This document shows positions 1-9,810 of a DNA stretch of 37,337 nucleotides, piece by piece. The position numbers were made by a program, and so were the translations under genes. Each line of letters opens with the position of its first letter. Positions within the stretch are counted from its first letter, which is position 1. The stretch comes from Bacillus sp. AFS098217. GTDB lineage: Bacteria; Bacillota; Bacilli; Bacillales; Bacillaceae_G. Location of the stretch: the NCBI RefSeq assembly GCF_002551815.1, contig NZ_NVPR01000009.1:1-37337 (forward strand). Reading direction: 5' to 3'. The notes under the pieces are model-generated. The model was not told the origin of the DNA. It saw only the letters and a list, made by a program, of their open reading frames with translations, and did no database searches.

Positions 1-13
1 TCAATTAAAATAC

Positions 14-190
14 TGACATAACCCCCTTTTTTTAGGTGGGAGAGAGCATCTGGCCATGCATAGAAGCGGTCAGAGCCTTTTTCTGCCACATACGAGGCAA
101 AAACCGAAAGAATAAACGAGTGTAGGTTACTTCTTATTCTGCATGGCAAGGATTTAGATGTCGAAAAATTAAAATGGATTTATATAGGTA
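14..190 (+). repeat. Dispersed intergenic repeat, copy 1 (about 175 bp)
   Basis: This non-coding block recurs at 13326-13501 and again, cut off by the window edge, at 37299-37337, always in the same orientation. The first 75 bases are nearly identical between copies 1 and 2 and include the core GGTGGGAGAGAGCATC. The 3' halves diverge but keep the same layout and end near AAAATGGAT-TATATAG. The segment CTGGCC...GGTCAG (about positions 50-76) can fold into a hairpin with one G-U pair. It ends about 135 bases before nprR. It resembles the bcr-type dispersed repeats known in the B. cereus group, but I cannot assign it to a numbered class. Confidence 0.75.
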
Positions 191-325
191 AGAAATTTAG
201 TAGTTTAGGGGAGAATGAAATGAATCACCGGATATTTTTTAGAAAATTTAAATTTATTAATTTATATTTTCTTTAGTTTTATGTATTATTAAAGTAGTGA
301 GGGTAAATAAGAATGGAGGAGGACA

Positions 326-1603
326 ATGCAACAATCGCTAGAGAAAATTGGAAAACAAGTTTTTTATAAAAGGCTACAGCAAAAAATGACACAAGAAGAA
401 TTATGTCAGGGCATTTGTTCCGTCTCATATTTAAGTAAGATTGAAAATGGAAAGATAGAAGCATCGGAGGAAATTGTGCAGCTACTCTGCGCGAGGTTAG
501 AGATTGCTGTGTCGGATTTGAGAGATGTAGAAGAAGAAGTAAAAGAGAAGTTGGATGAGTGGTTAAATGCGTTGGTTCATTTGGATAAGGAACAGGTTGA
601 ACGCATCTACAAAGAATTACAAGATGAAATGAAGCATGTTTTAGATTTTGAAATTATAAATTATTATAACCTTCTTTATACCCGGTATTTAATTATGAAA
701 AGGGATCTCCCGGCACTTGAAGAAGAACTAGAGAAGTTGAAGAAGATGTATAAGAAGTATTCACCATTTCAGAAGTTGTTGTATACGTATAGTAAGGCGC
801 TATTATACTGCATGCAGTATAAATATAAACAGGCGCTGGAGTACCTATTAGACACAGAATCTATGGCGAAAGAACAAGGGTACTATGAAACTGGAATTTA
901 TTATAATTTGGCGCTTACGTATAGTCAGATGGAAATTGATCATATGACACTGTATTTCGCTAATGTTGCGTTAGAAGGGTTTCGAAATGAGTATAAGTTT
1001 AGGCATGTAATTAATTGTCAACTTTTAATCGCTTTTAGTTATATACGAAAAAAACAGTATAGTGAAGCTATGGAAATTTACAATCATATTTTAAGAGAGG
1101 CAAATTCTTTCGCGGATAAAGATAATATTATGTCAATTGCTTTAAATAATATTGGGTATTTATATTATCGTCAAAATAATTATGCGAAGGCGAAGGAATA
1201 TTATTTAAAATGCATGCAGTATAAAAAGGAAGAAGATTTAAACTATATTGATGTTATGTATGAAATTTCTTTGCAATGTGTCCAGTTAAAAGAATTTGAG
1301 GAAGCGCGAGGATGGATTGAAAAGGGAATTTCCGCTGCTAGAAAAGATGATAGATATAAAAGTTTATTGTATTTATTATTGATTCTTCAGTATAAATATT
1401 TTGAGAAAACAGAAGTTTATAAGAAGTTTTTAGAGACAGAAGCGTTACCTTTTTTTAAAGCTGAAAAGAATATTAAAGATTTAAAGAAGGTGTATTTAGA
1501 ACTTGCTGAATACTTCGAAGGGTTGTTGGAATTTCAAGAAAGTAATCGATATTATAAATTAGCAATTATGCTGTTAGAAGAAGAGGGAGGAATTATAGTA
1601 TGA
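326..1603 (+). CDS. nprR: NprR, RNPP-family quorum-sensing transcription regulator
   Basis: Cytoplasmic peptide-responsive regulator of 425 aa. Residues about 8-63 form an HTH_3 DNA-binding domain (motif MTQEELCQGICSVSYLSKIE). The rest is a helical array of TPR repeats, as in the RNPP family (Rap, NprR, PlcR, PrgX), with typical TPR text such as ALNNIGYLYYRQNNYAKAKEYY. In the B. cereus group NprR binds the re-imported NprX heptapeptide and switches on nprA and other stationary-phase or necrotrophic genes. The ATG follows GGAGGAGG at a good distance. The stop overlaps the start of nprX (ATGA, 1600-1603), and the protease target gene lies directly downstream. Length and gene order match the known locus, so the identification is firm. 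Confidence 0.95.
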   Translation: MQQSLEKIGKQVFYKRLQQKMTQEELCQGICSVSYLSKIENGKIEASEEIVQLLCARLEIAVSDLRDVEEEVKEKLDEWLNALVHLDKEQVERIYKELQDEMKHVLDFEIINYYNLLYTRYLIMKRDLPALEEELEKLKKMYKKYSPFQKLLYTYSKALLYCMQYKYKQALEYLLDTESMAKEQGYYETGIYYNLALTYSQMEIDHMTLYFANVALEGFRNEYKFRHVINCQLLIAFSYIRKKQYSEAMEIYNHILREANSFADKDNIMSIALNNIGYLYYRQNNYAKAKEYYLKCMQYKKEEDLNYIDVMYEISLQCVQLKEFEEARGWIEKGISAARKDDRYKSLLYLLLILQYKYFEKTEVYKKFLETEALPFFKAEKNIKDLKKVYLELAEYFEGLLEFQESNRYYKLAIMLLEEEGGIIV

Positions 1604-1728
1604 AAAAGATAATCTTAGGAACATTTGTGATTATGACGATGTTAGCGGTAGTATTCGACGTGCAGTATGCTTGGAAACCAGATAATTATGGTCAAGAAGT
1701 TAATTCGTCTCAATCAGTAAACTTATAA
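1600..1728 (+). CDS. nprX: NprX pheromone precursor (42 aa)
   Basis: A short secreted pro-peptide gene overlapping the nprR stop by four bases (ATGA). The 42-aa product starts MKKIILGTFVIMTMLAVVF, a hydrophobic export signal, and carries WKPDNYG at residues 25-31. That is the position and pattern of the NprX signalling heptapeptide, known as SKPDIVG in B. thuringiensis. After export and proteolytic processing the peptide is taken up by oligopeptide permease and binds the TPR domain of NprR; this mechanism is known for the family and not visible here. A strong hairpin follows directly. The W/N/Y variant residues suggest a pherotype different from that of B. thuringiensis 407. Confidence 0.93.
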   Translation: MKKIILGTFVIMTMLAVVFDVQYAWKPDNYGQEVNSSQSVNL

Positions 1729-1733
1729 TAACA

Positions 1734-1773
1734 TTGAGAAAGGCCCTTTCCAAACAGAAAGGGCCTTTCTCAA
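1734..1773 (+). terminator. Terminator-like hairpin after nprX
   Basis: A perfect 17-bp stem (TTGAGAAAGGCCCTTTC with its complement) and a 6-base loop, placed right after the nprX stop. It lacks a clean T-run, so it may stop transcription less fully than a classic intrinsic terminator. Confidence 0.75.
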
Positions 1774-1835
1774 TAGTTGTTCCCCAAAATTCTACAAAAC
1801 TTGAGAAATAAATTATTTGAATTTTCAATATATTA

Positions 1836-1859
1836 ATATTAGAAACTTAATGCTAATAT
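1836..1859 (+). promoter_or_regulatory. Inverted repeat upstream of nprA, candidate NprR operator
   Basis: ATATTAG-N10-CTAATAT is a perfect 7-bp inverted repeat about 47 bases before the nprA start. nprA is the established NprR target, so a dyad here is a reasonable activator site. The assignment to NprR is inference from position; I did not match it to a published box. Confidence 0.4.
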
Positions 1860-1893
1860 AAAACTACTCTTTTTCAAAAAAAATTTTTATTAG

Positions 1894-3606
<1,713 letters not shown>

Positions 3607-3608
3607 AT

Positions 3609-3637
3609 AAAAAAAGGAGCAAATTGCTCCTTTTTTT
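3609..3637. terminator. Bidirectional terminator between nprA and the VTT gene
   Basis: A 12-bp stem (AAAAAAAGGAGC with GCTCCTTTTTTT) and loop AAATT serve the two convergent genes. The 3' T-run enters the last codons of the minus-strand gene. Confidence 0.9.
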
Positions 3638-4184
3638 ATTTTTTCTTCTGCTTTTTCCATATATACAATAATCCAATACAACCGGCAATTGCTATAATCC
3701 ACTTTACTTCACTTGTTCCGTTCATGACATAGTATGCCGAATATACTTCGATGAGTAGTGCTGGTATTTTACCAATTGTACTTGCAATGCTGAAAGAGAA
3801 TAATGACATTTTTCCTAAAGCTGCAAATAAGGTGACGATGCCTGATGGAATGAATGGAACAAGTCGAAATGATAGAACGAGCAAAAATGCTTCTTTGCCT
3901 TGTACATAAAGAAGACGCTCTGCTTTTGGATAATGGTTCATTTTGTTATGGGTAAATTTTTGAAGCCCTAGTCGATAGAAATAAAATGAAACAATTGCGC
4001 CTAATGCCTCACCTGTGATCGAGATAATTGTTCCGTCTGTTAATCCGAAAAGCTGTATGTTAATTGCAGTTAAAAATATGCTTGGGATAACCCCAAGTAA
4101 GCTAATAATGATATTGAATAGGATGCTGAGTGGAATTGCAATTGTGTAATGCTCTGTAAGTAAATCTCGAATTATTTCTTGCAT
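3636..4184 (-). CDS. VTT/DedA-like (TVP38/TMEM64 family) membrane protein
   Basis: Integral membrane protein of 182 aa with about five hydrophobic segments and a Lys-rich C-terminal tail. It has the VTT-domain layout: an early re-entrant segment with a conserved GEALGAIVSFYFYRLG stretch, and a second one with FRLVPFIPSGIVT, where the Arg and Pro residues are characteristic of the SNARE-associated/DedA superfamily. B. subtilis YhjE is a similar small member. These proteins are linked to lipid scrambling or transport and envelope homeostasis; no exact substrate can be inferred. The start ATG follows AAGGAT at 8 bases. It is monocistronic and convergent with nprA. Confidence 0.85.
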   Translation of the reverse strand: MQEIIRDLLTEHYTIAIPLSILFNIIISLLGVIPSIFLTAINIQLFGLTDGTIISITGEALGAIVSFYFYRLGLQKFTHNKMNHYPKAERLLYVQGKEAFLLVLSFRLVPFIPSGIVTLFAALGKMSLFSFSIASTIGKIPALLIEVYSAYYVMNGTSEVKWIIAIAGCIGLLYIWKKQKKK

Positions 4185-4274
4185 GTAGTTTTATCCTTTA
4201 TCTTTTTTAGCATTACACCACATTTAGAGAATATAGACAAGTATGGATTTTTATAAAAATTTAATCGTAAAAAC

Positions 4275-4304
4275 TTGTAATTAAATACCCCTTACGGGTA
4301 TAAT
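4275..4304 (+). promoter_or_regulatory. csoR-copA promoter with embedded CsoR operator
   Basis: TTGTAA (4275-4280) and TATAAT (4299-4304) are 18 bases apart. The dyad ATACCCCTTACGGGTAT (4285-4301) fills the spacer and overlaps the -10. This is the GC-rich pseudo-palindrome typical of CsoR operators, so apo-CsoR would block RNA polymerase and copper(I) would relieve the block. Confidence 0.85.
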
Positions 4305-4328
4305 GTATACATGAGAGGGGGTATATTG

Positions 4329-4631
4329 GTGGGGCATTGTTCAAATCACGAAAAGATGGTTCCAAGAACGGATGAAGAAATTGAGAAAGTTGTAAAACGT
4401 TTAAGAAGAATTGAAGGTCAAGTTCGGGGTATTCAAAAGATGGTTGAAGACAATCGCTATTGTGTAGATGTACTTATTCAAGTTTCTGCGGTGCAAGCAG
4501 CGTTAAATAAAGTTGGTTTTTCATTGTTAGAGCGTCACACAAATCATTGTGTAGCTAAAGCGATTCAAGAAGGTGATGGAGATGCATCTATCCAAGAGTT
4601 AATGAAAGTCATCAAACAGTTCTCGAAATAG
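4329..4631 (+). CDS. csoR: CsoR, copper-sensing repressor
   Basis: Small helical repressor of the CsoR/RcnR family. The Cu(I) ligand set is visible: Cys in RYCVDV, then His and Cys in RHTNHC, spaced +25 and +4 exactly as Cys36-His61-Cys65 in M. tuberculosis CsoR. The frame can open at ATG 4311, but the AGAGGGGG ribosome site begins inside that extension. GTG 4329 (or TTG 4326), 8 bases or so downstream, is the likelier start, giving about 100 aa. The N-terminus adds a GHCSNH stretch that may bind metal. It represses its own operon with copA and copZ through the dyad in the promoter. Confidence 0.92.
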   Translation: MGHCSNHEKMVPRTDEEIEKVVKRLRRIEGQVRGIQKMVEDNRYCVDVLIQVSAVQAALNKVGFSLLERHTNHCVAKAIQEGDGDASIQELMKVIKQFSK

Positions 4632-4647
4632 GGAGGAGATGGACTGT

Positions 4648-7038
4648 ATGAGTAAAACAAAACAAATAACAGTTGGTATTGATGGAATGACGTGTTCCGC
4701 TTGTTCTGCGCGGATTGAGAAGGTGTTAAATAAACTAGATGGTGTAAAAGCAAATGTGAATTTAGCGATGGAACAAGCAACTGTTCAATATGATGAAGAT
4801 GAGCAAACTGTAGAGGCGATTACAAATCGTATTGAGAAATTAGGATATGAAGTTCGAACGAAAAAAATAAATTTAGATATTGAAGGAATGACATGTGCTG
4901 CGTGTTCAAATCGTATTGAAAAAGTGATTCGTAAAATGGAAGGGATCGAAAATATTACTGTTAATCTAGCGATGAACACTGCAACAGTCGTATATAAAGA
5001 TGGCCTTATTACAATAGAAACTATTTTAGAAAAAATAACGAAATTGGGATATAAAGGTAAGCTTCAAGAAAAATCGGGGTCTAATAAAAAAGAAGAGCAA
5101 TTAAAAGGGAAACGAAAGCAGCTGTTTCTTTCTATTCTGTTATCATTACCACTTCTTTATACAATGATGTCACATATGCCCTTTGAAATTGGGCTACCGA
5201 TGCCACACTTTTTAATGAACCCGTGGGTACAATTATTATTTGCAACACCAGTACAATTTTATATAGGTTCTCAATTTTATGTTGGGGCATATCGCTCGTT
5301 ACGAAATAAGAGTGCGAATATGGATGTACTTGTTGTACTTGGTACATCAGCGGCATATTTTTATAGCCTATATGAAGGATTGAAAACATTACAGAATCCA
5401 TCGTACTCACCGCAGCTTTATTTTGAAACAAGTGCAGTACTTATTACGCTCATTCTGGTCGGAAAATATTTTGAATCAGTTGCGAAAGGAAGAACAACAG
5501 AAGCGATTTCAAAATTATTAAATTTGCAAGCAAAAGAAGCATTGGTTATCCGTGATGGAAATGAAATGTTAATTCCAATTGAAAGTGTTGTCATTGGCGA
5601 TACAATTGTTGTAAAACCGGGCGGAAAAATACCTGTAGACGGTATAGTGTTATCAGGTACATCCTCGGTTGATGAAGCGATGATTACAGGTGAATCTATT
5701 CCTGTGGAAAAGCAATCTGGAGATGCTGTAATAGGCGCAACCATTAATAAGAACGGTACGTTAACAATGCGTGCTGAAAAAATTGGGAAAGATACAGCAC
5801 TTGCAAATATTATTAAAATTGTCGAAGAAGCCCAAGGATCCAAAGCGCCAATTCAGCGTATGGCAGATACAATTTCTGGTATATTTGTTCCGATAGTGGT
5901 AGGTGTTGCGGCAATTGCTTTTTTCATTTGGTATTTCGCGATTACACAACAAAATTTACCGCAATCACTTGAAGTTGCGATAGCAGTATTAGTAATTGCT
6001 TGTCCTTGTGCACTTGGTTTAGCAACACCAACATCTATTATGGTTGGCACTGGAAAAGGAGCAGAAAAAGGTATTCTCTTTAAAGGTGGAGAGTATTTAG
6101 AAGCAACACATAAAGTTAATGCGGTTTTACTAGATAAAACAGGAACTGTTACAAAAGGAAAACCGGAAGTGACGAATGTTATGAGTTTGCAGGATGATAT
6201 GTTAACATTTGTTACGTCAGCAGAAAATGTTTCAGAACATCCATTGGCATCTGCGATTGTAGAATATGGAAAGCAAAAAGGAATTACTTTATTATCTGTA
6301 GAAGATTTTCGGGCAGTACCTGGACATGGGATAGAAGCTCGTATAGAAGGTAAGTCAGTTATTATTGGAACACGAAAATTAATGAGCAAACACAGTATTC
6401 ATATAGCGGAGTATGAAGAAGTGATGAGCAAGCAGGAAGCTGATGGAGAAACAGTTATGCTTGTAGCGATTGCAGATCAATTTGCAGGAATGATTTCTGT
6501 GGCGGATACGATAAAAGAAAGTTCAAAAGAAGCCATTCATGCGATGAAATCTGCTGGAATTGATGTCTATATGGTAACAGGTGATAATAACCGAACTGCG
6601 GAAGCAATTGCAAAGCAGGTGGGTATTGAGCATGTTTATGCAGAAGTATTACCGGAGCAAAAGGCGAATATTGTGGAACAATTACAGCAGCAAGGTAAGT
6701 GCGTAGCGATGGTTGGAGATGGAATCAATGATGCGCCAGCATTAGCAAAAGCGGATATTGGAATGGCAATTGGAACAGGAGCGGATGTAGCAATTGAAGC
6801 AGCTGATGTTACATTAGTTGGAGGCGACTTAGGACACATTCCACAAGCGATTGATTTAAGTAAAAAAACAATGAAAAATATTCGTCAAAATTTATTCTGG
6901 GCTTTATTCTATAACGCAATTGGTATACCGATTGCAGCAAGTGGCTTATTAGAGCCTTGGGTAGCCGGAGCAGCGATGGCATTTAGTTCTGTTTCCGTTG
7001 TAACAAATGCTCTTCGGCTGAAGCGTGTGAAAATATAA
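4648..7038 (+). CDS. copA: CopA, copper(I)-exporting P1B-type ATPase
   Basis: Copper efflux pump of the plasma membrane, about 796 aa. It has two N-terminal heavy-metal domains with GMTCSAC and GMTCAAC, and the actuator motif TGES. The transmembrane metal-site CPC is in the text [14 protein letters not shown], followed by the phosphorylated Asp in DKTGT, the SEHP motif of P1B ATPases and the hinge [10 protein letters not shown]. The frame can open at ATG 4639, but GGGAGGAG (4631-4638) would touch that codon; ATG 4648 (MSKTKQ) is better placed. It starts only 16 bases after csoR and is followed by copZ, forming one copper-inducible operon. Confidence 0.95.
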   Translation: MSKTKQITVGIDGMTCSACSARIEKVLNKLDGVKANVNLAMEQATVQYDEDEQTVEAITNRIEKLGYEVRTKKINLDIEGMTCAACSNRIEKVIRKMEGIENITVNLAMNTATVVYKDGLITIETILEKITKLGYKGKLQEKSGSNKKEEQLKGKRKQLFLSILLSLPLLYTMMSHMPFEIGLPMPHFLMNPWVQLLFATPVQFYIGSQFYVGAYRSLRNKSANMDVLVVLGTSAAYFYSLYEGLKTLQNPSYSPQLYFETSAVLITLILVGKYFESVAKGRTTEAISKLLNLQAKEALVIRDGNEMLIPIESVVIGDTIVVKPGGKIPVDGIVLSGTSSVDEAMITGESIPVEKQSGDAVIGATINKNGTLTMRAEKIGKDTALANIIKIVEEAQGSKAPIQRMADTISGIFVPIVVGVAAIAFFIWYFAITQQNLPQSLEVAIAVLVIACPCALGLATPTSIMVGTGKGAEKGILFKGGEYLEATHKVNAVLLDKTGTVTKGKPEVTNVMSLQDDMLTFVTSAENVSEHPLASAIVEYGKQKGITLLSVEDFRAVPGHGIEARIEGKSVIIGTRKLMSKHSIHIAEYEEVMSKQEADGETVMLVAIADQFAGMISVADTIKESSKEAIHAMKSAGIDVYMVTGDNNRTAEAIAKQVGIEHVYAEVLPEQKANIVEQLQQQGKCVAMVGDGINDAPALAKADIGMAIGTGADVAIEAADVTLVGGDLGHIPQAIDLSKKTMKNIRQNLFWALFYNAIGIPIAASGLLEPWVAGAAMAFSSVSVVTNALRLKRVKI

Positions 7039-7128
7039 ATTGAGGATAGGTTTTTAAGGTAATGCAACTTATTATAAGTTGTACTACTAATAATAAATAA
7101 AAGATTTATAATTGAGGAGGAATTCAAA

Positions 7129-7332
7129 ATGACTGTAACATTAAATGTACAAGGTATGACATGTAATCATTGTAAAATGGCTGTGACAAATGCATTGCAA
7201 GAACTAGCTGGTGTAAACAGCGTAGCAGTTGAATTGCAGGCAGGTATAGTAGAAGTTGAATACGATGAAGCAAAAGTAAATGTAGAACAGTTAAAGGATG
7301 CAATTGAAGAGCAAGGGTATGATATTGTATAA
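7129..7332 (+). CDS. copZ: CopZ, copper chaperone
   Basis: Cytosolic 67-aa heavy-metal-associated protein with the Cu(I) site GMTCNHC (Cys12 and Cys15). It delivers Cu(I) to the N-terminal domains of CopA. A consensus TTGAGGAGGAATTCAAA site precedes the ATG. It lies 90 bases after copA; the gap holds a small hairpin (7065-7081, 7-bp stem) but no terminator, so it is probably cotranscribed with csoR-copA. A terminator follows. Confidence 0.95.
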   Translation: MTVTLNVQGMTCNHCKMAVTNALQELAGVNSVAVELQAGIVEVEYDEAKVNVEQLKDAIEEQGYDIV

Positions 7333-7351
7333 GTGAAATTTTTATATAAAG

Positions 7352-7386
7352 AACGTGTGGGATTTTGTAATTCTACACGTTTTTTT
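7352..7386 (+). terminator. Terminator of the copper operon
   Basis: AACGTGT and ACACGTT form a 7-bp stem around a 16-base loop, followed by six T residues. It isolates the copper operon from the toxin promoter that begins 9 bases later. Confidence 0.75.
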
Positions 7387-7394
7387 ATGGGAAA

Positions 7395-7423
7395 TTGACT
7401 TTTGCTGAAGTTATGATGATAAT
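7395..7423 (+). promoter_or_regulatory. Sigma-A-type promoter of the toxin lipoprotein gene
   Basis: TTGACT, a 17-base spacer and GATAAT match the vegetative consensus closely. The predicted transcript would begin near 7430, just at the ribosome site, leaving almost no leader. Confidence 0.65.
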
Positions 7424-7441
7424 CATGAAAGAGGTGATATG

Positions 7442-7960
7442 ATGAAACGATTAGGTAGTATTTTCCTTAGTGCGTTACTTGTAATGATCCTTATTTTAAG
7501 TGGTTGTGCGGGAAAAGAACAGAAAAAAGCGGATTTAAAAGAGAGCAACTCAGCATCAGTAGAAAAAATTAGTGACAATATTTTAGATGAAATGGAAGGT
7601 CCACCGAAAAACGGTCATACGATAGAAAAACATGTTGGAAAGACAGAAGAACAGTTAAAGGAAAGATTACGTACAGATAACGTATCAGCTGCAAGTACAT
7701 ATTACGATAAAGAAACAGCAACAAAAGCTGTAAAAGATAGTTTAAAGCAACACGAGCAGGAAATTGAGAAGTGGTTAAAGAATTCCAAAGAAAATCGTCT
7801 TGTGCTAAATACAAAACATTCATTTCCTGTTGGGAAAGCAGTATTAAAGAAAAATATGAGTGTACAAGACAAGCTTGTGAATACAGTTACTGTTTTAGCA
7901 AAGGATAAATCAGGATCATTAGGATTTAAGATTATTACTTCCTATCCGTCAGATAAGTAG
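7442..7960 (+). CDS. Lipoprotein with a CdiA-type RNase A-like toxin domain
   Basis: Exported, membrane-anchored protein of about 172 aa. The signal ends in lipobox LSGC (lipidated Cys23 when counted from ATG 7439). After a charged linker, residues about 59-173 read GHTIEKHVGKT...RL to TSYP, the signature of the bacterial RNase A-like domain found at the C-termini of contact-dependent inhibition toxins. Using that numbering, H65, R76, T167 and Y169 align in order and spacing with the four catalytic residues I recall for the Yersinia kristensenii CdiA toxin (His175, Arg186, Thr276, Tyr278). There is no large delivery protein attached. RBS GAGGTGAT suits ATG 7442 better than ATG 7439. It has its own promoter and is followed by a likely immunity gene. 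Domain call strong; toxic role inferred. Confidence 0.82.
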   Translation: MKRLGSIFLSALLVMILILSGCAGKEQKKADLKESNSASVEKISDNILDEMEGPPKNGHTIEKHVGKTEEQLKERLRTDNVSAASTYYDKETATKAVKDSLKQHEQEIEKWLKNSKENRLVLNTKHSFPVGKAVLKKNMSVQDKLVNTVTVLAKDKSGSLGFKIITSYPSDK

Positions 7961-8008
7961 AACTTGAATCAGTGGGGTATTATTACCCGTGAATAGCGGG
8001 ATAAATAA
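7961..8008 (+). repeat. Short modular palindromic repeat (copy A) between toxin and partner gene
   Basis: Contains AACTTGAATCAGTGGGG, shared with 34141-34157 (AACTTTAATCAGTGGGG), and CCCGTGAATAGCGGGATAAA, shared with 18659-18678 (CCCGTTATTTGCGGGATAAA). CCCG...CGGG can form a small stem. It fills nearly all of the space between the two genes. Confidence 0.55.
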
Positions 8009-8023
8009 GAAAGGAGGAGTAGC

Positions 8024-8296
8024 ATGTATCCAACACTACAATATTTCTTTAAAGCATATTGTACGTTAAGTGTGCATGAAGAAGAAATAGTAGATGTAAT
8101 GACAGAGTTTTTAGAACAAGAGGAACGAGAAGCCATTGGGAAGTTAGAGCATGAATTATCACATATGCAGGAGAAGGAAGCATGGGAAAAAGGGTGTGTA
8201 TTAGCTGCTAAGCATGGAAAGCGCATATGGTCTTTAGAAGAAACGAAAGATCATATAGAGAAATTTATACAATTATTGCAAAATAAAAAGGCGTGA
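8024..8296 (+). CDS. Small cytoplasmic protein, probable immunity protein for the RNase A-like toxin
   Basis: A 90-aa protein with no signal peptide or membrane segment, predicted mostly helical and rich in Glu and Lys. The N-terminal pattern YPTLQYFFKAY resembles CdiI-type immunity proteins that pair with RNase A-like CDI toxins; this is recognition from memory and not an alignment. It follows the toxin gene by 63 bases in the same direction, has a strong AAGGAGG site, and ends at a terminator, so the two probably form one unit. Secretion of the partner and cytoplasmic location of this protein fit toxin-immunity logic: it would neutralise toxin entering from sibling cells. Confidence 0.6.
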   Translation: MYPTLQYFFKAYCTLSVHEEEIVDVMTEFLEQEEREAIGKLEHELSHMQEKEAWEKGCVLAAKHGKRIWSLEETKDHIEKFIQLLQNKKA

Positions 8297-8312
8297 ATCA
8301 TCCCGCCTTTTT
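8285..8312. terminator. Bidirectional terminator between the immunity gene and the VanW gene
   Basis: AAAAAGGCG and CGCCTTTTT form a 9-bp stem with a 10-base loop. It overlaps the stop codons of both convergent genes. Confidence 0.85.
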
Positions 8313-9554
8313 ATATACACTTTTTGAAATTTGACCATTTGAAATGACTTCACCGTCTTTTGTTACTTTCTTATATGTGACAGCAGTGATGTTATTCCCA
8401 GTATCACTAATTACTTTGGATGAAACTTCCACATCTTTTCCAGTTGGTGTGCCGAAAATACGGGTAGTGATGCTACTACCATTAGAAACTGCTTGAATGT
8501 AAATATATTTGCCAGTATTATTTTTGAATTTTAAATCAGGCCCATAATCTGCTACAGCAGCATCTTGCCCAAGTGGTAAATAATGAACGGGCATAGAGTG
8601 ATTACTCCGAGCGACAACTCCTAAATCAGCACGTAATGCAGCCCCATATAGCGTACTACTCACTTGACAAACACCGCCACCAGCGCTTTGTACAACTTTT
8701 CCCTGTAAGTATACAGCGGCGGATTTATAACCATGTGCTGCATCTGTAATACCAACTCGTTCATTGAAACTAAATGTTTCATCAGGTGCTACAATTACTC
8801 CGCTTAAAGTATTAGCAGCTTTATTTACATTAAAGGATTGACTTCCGTTTCGCCCAGCCATAGGAGTGGAATACTCAGCAATCACTTGTGTAATACCCAT
8901 ATTTTGCACGTCCTCTGTAGAGCGCTCGGGCTTTATTGAGGCAATCGGGAGCGTAATATCTTGTGTACCAGCAGTAATTGCTTGCTTAGTTAAGTCCGCT
9001 AATTTTTCTTTATCAATTTTTTCACCATTTTGACTTTGACTAATGTTTACAGTTGTTCCTGAGACACTTAATTCAGCATTAACAGGCTTTTTTAAGGTTT
9101 CATTATATTTGTCTTTTATAAAAGCTTCATAAGCAGCTGTATTTAACTGCGGTTTCAATTTATAGTCGCGTTTTAGTTCGCCACTTTCAGCTTGCTTTCG
9201 TATTTTATAGCGATCCATAATATTGCCTTTTTGTTCTTTAAAAATGTTTTCAACAATATCTTTTTCTTTATATTCTACACCTAGGTCTTTCCATGTATAG
9301 GCTTGTGTATCGTCTTGGAATATGTAGTTGAGAGATTTTTTGTTTAGCTCATCTACTTTTTGTTGAATAATTTCTTGAACTTCTTTTTTGCTCTTTCCAT
9401 CAAGAGAAATACCTTCAAATGTAGTATGTGGTAGTACAGTCGTATCTAGTTGTGTATTTAATTTCGATACGTATTGATAACCACTAATTCCACCTGCACA
9501 AAGCAATAGCCCACCAGCAACGGCAGAACCGATAAGTAACGTGCGTAGTTTCAT
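8298..9554 (-). CDS. VanW-family cell-envelope protein (YoaR-like)
   Basis: Exported, N-terminally anchored protein of 418 aa. It has a short basic N-terminus and a hydrophobic segment at about residues 7-27. Next comes a putative peptidoglycan-binding region (about 85-200), then a VanW domain with the family signature AGGGVCQVSSTLYGAAL and the downstream SNHSMPVHYLPLGQDAAV text. The C-terminal portion (ITAVTYKKVTKDGEVI) looks like a G5-type beta domain. VanW proteins accompany vancomycin-resistance clusters but are common in Bacillus envelopes with unknown biochemical role. A 9-bp inverted repeat lies about 130 bases upstream. Monocistronic. Confidence 0.88.
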   Translation of the reverse strand: MKLRTLLIGSAVAGGLLLCAGGISGYQYVSKLNTQLDTTVLPHTTFEGISLDGKSKKEVQEIIQQKVDELNKKSLNYIFQDDTQAYTWKDLGVEYKEKDIVENIFKEQKGNIMDRYKIRKQAESGELKRDYKLKPQLNTAAYEAFIKDKYNETLKKPVNAELSVSGTTVNISQSQNGEKIDKEKLADLTKQAITAGTQDITLPIASIKPERSTEDVQNMGITQVIAEYSTPMAGRNGSQSFNVNKAANTLSGVIVAPDETFSFNERVGITDAAHGYKSAAVYLQGKVVQSAGGGVCQVSSTLYGAALRADLGVVARSNHSMPVHYLPLGQDAAVADYGPDLKFKNNTGKYIYIQAVSNGSSITTRIFGTPTGKDVEVSSKVISDTGNNITAVTYKKVTKDGEVISNGQISKSVYKKAG

Positions 9555-9683
9555 TTAATGCCCCCCCGAAATTAATGTATAAATTTATATGTATTCTGTT
9601 TTTCATATAATAATGATGCAAATAGTATTAGGTATGTACTAGTATACTATTATTTTCACTTGAAGTGTAATAAATATATAAAG

Positions 9684-9705
9684 ATTGTTACATTTTTGTA
9701 ACAAT
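9684..9705 (-). promoter_or_regulatory. Operator-like inverted repeat upstream of the VanW gene
   Basis: ATTGTTACA-TTTT-TGTAACAAT is a perfect 9-bp inverted repeat with a 4-base centre. It lies in the 246-base gap upstream of the VanW gene. I do not recognise the cognate regulator. Confidence 0.4.
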
Positions 9706-9754
9706 TGTCACTTTTTGTCGTTATTTGCGAAGGGAAATAAGGGGAGATGGGATG

Positions 9755-9810
9755 AAAATTATAATAAAAAGGCTGCTAGAATTCTCCAGCAGCCTTTTTG
9801 TTATAATTTT
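9755..9810 (-). terminator. Long terminator hairpin after the LCP gene
   Basis: A core 12-bp stem (AAAAAGGCTGCT/AGCAGCCTTTTT) extends through a T-G pair into AAAATTATAA/TTATAATTTT, giving about 23 bp around a 10-base loop. The outer arm covers the LCP stop codon. Confidence 0.85.

Noticed and set aside
5418-6839. Long antisense frames opposite copA (for example 5418-5843 and 5853-6389)
   Set aside because: They are shadows of a clear P-type ATPase gene, have no ribosome sites, and show Ser/Thr/Pro-rich text typical of reversed coding sequence.
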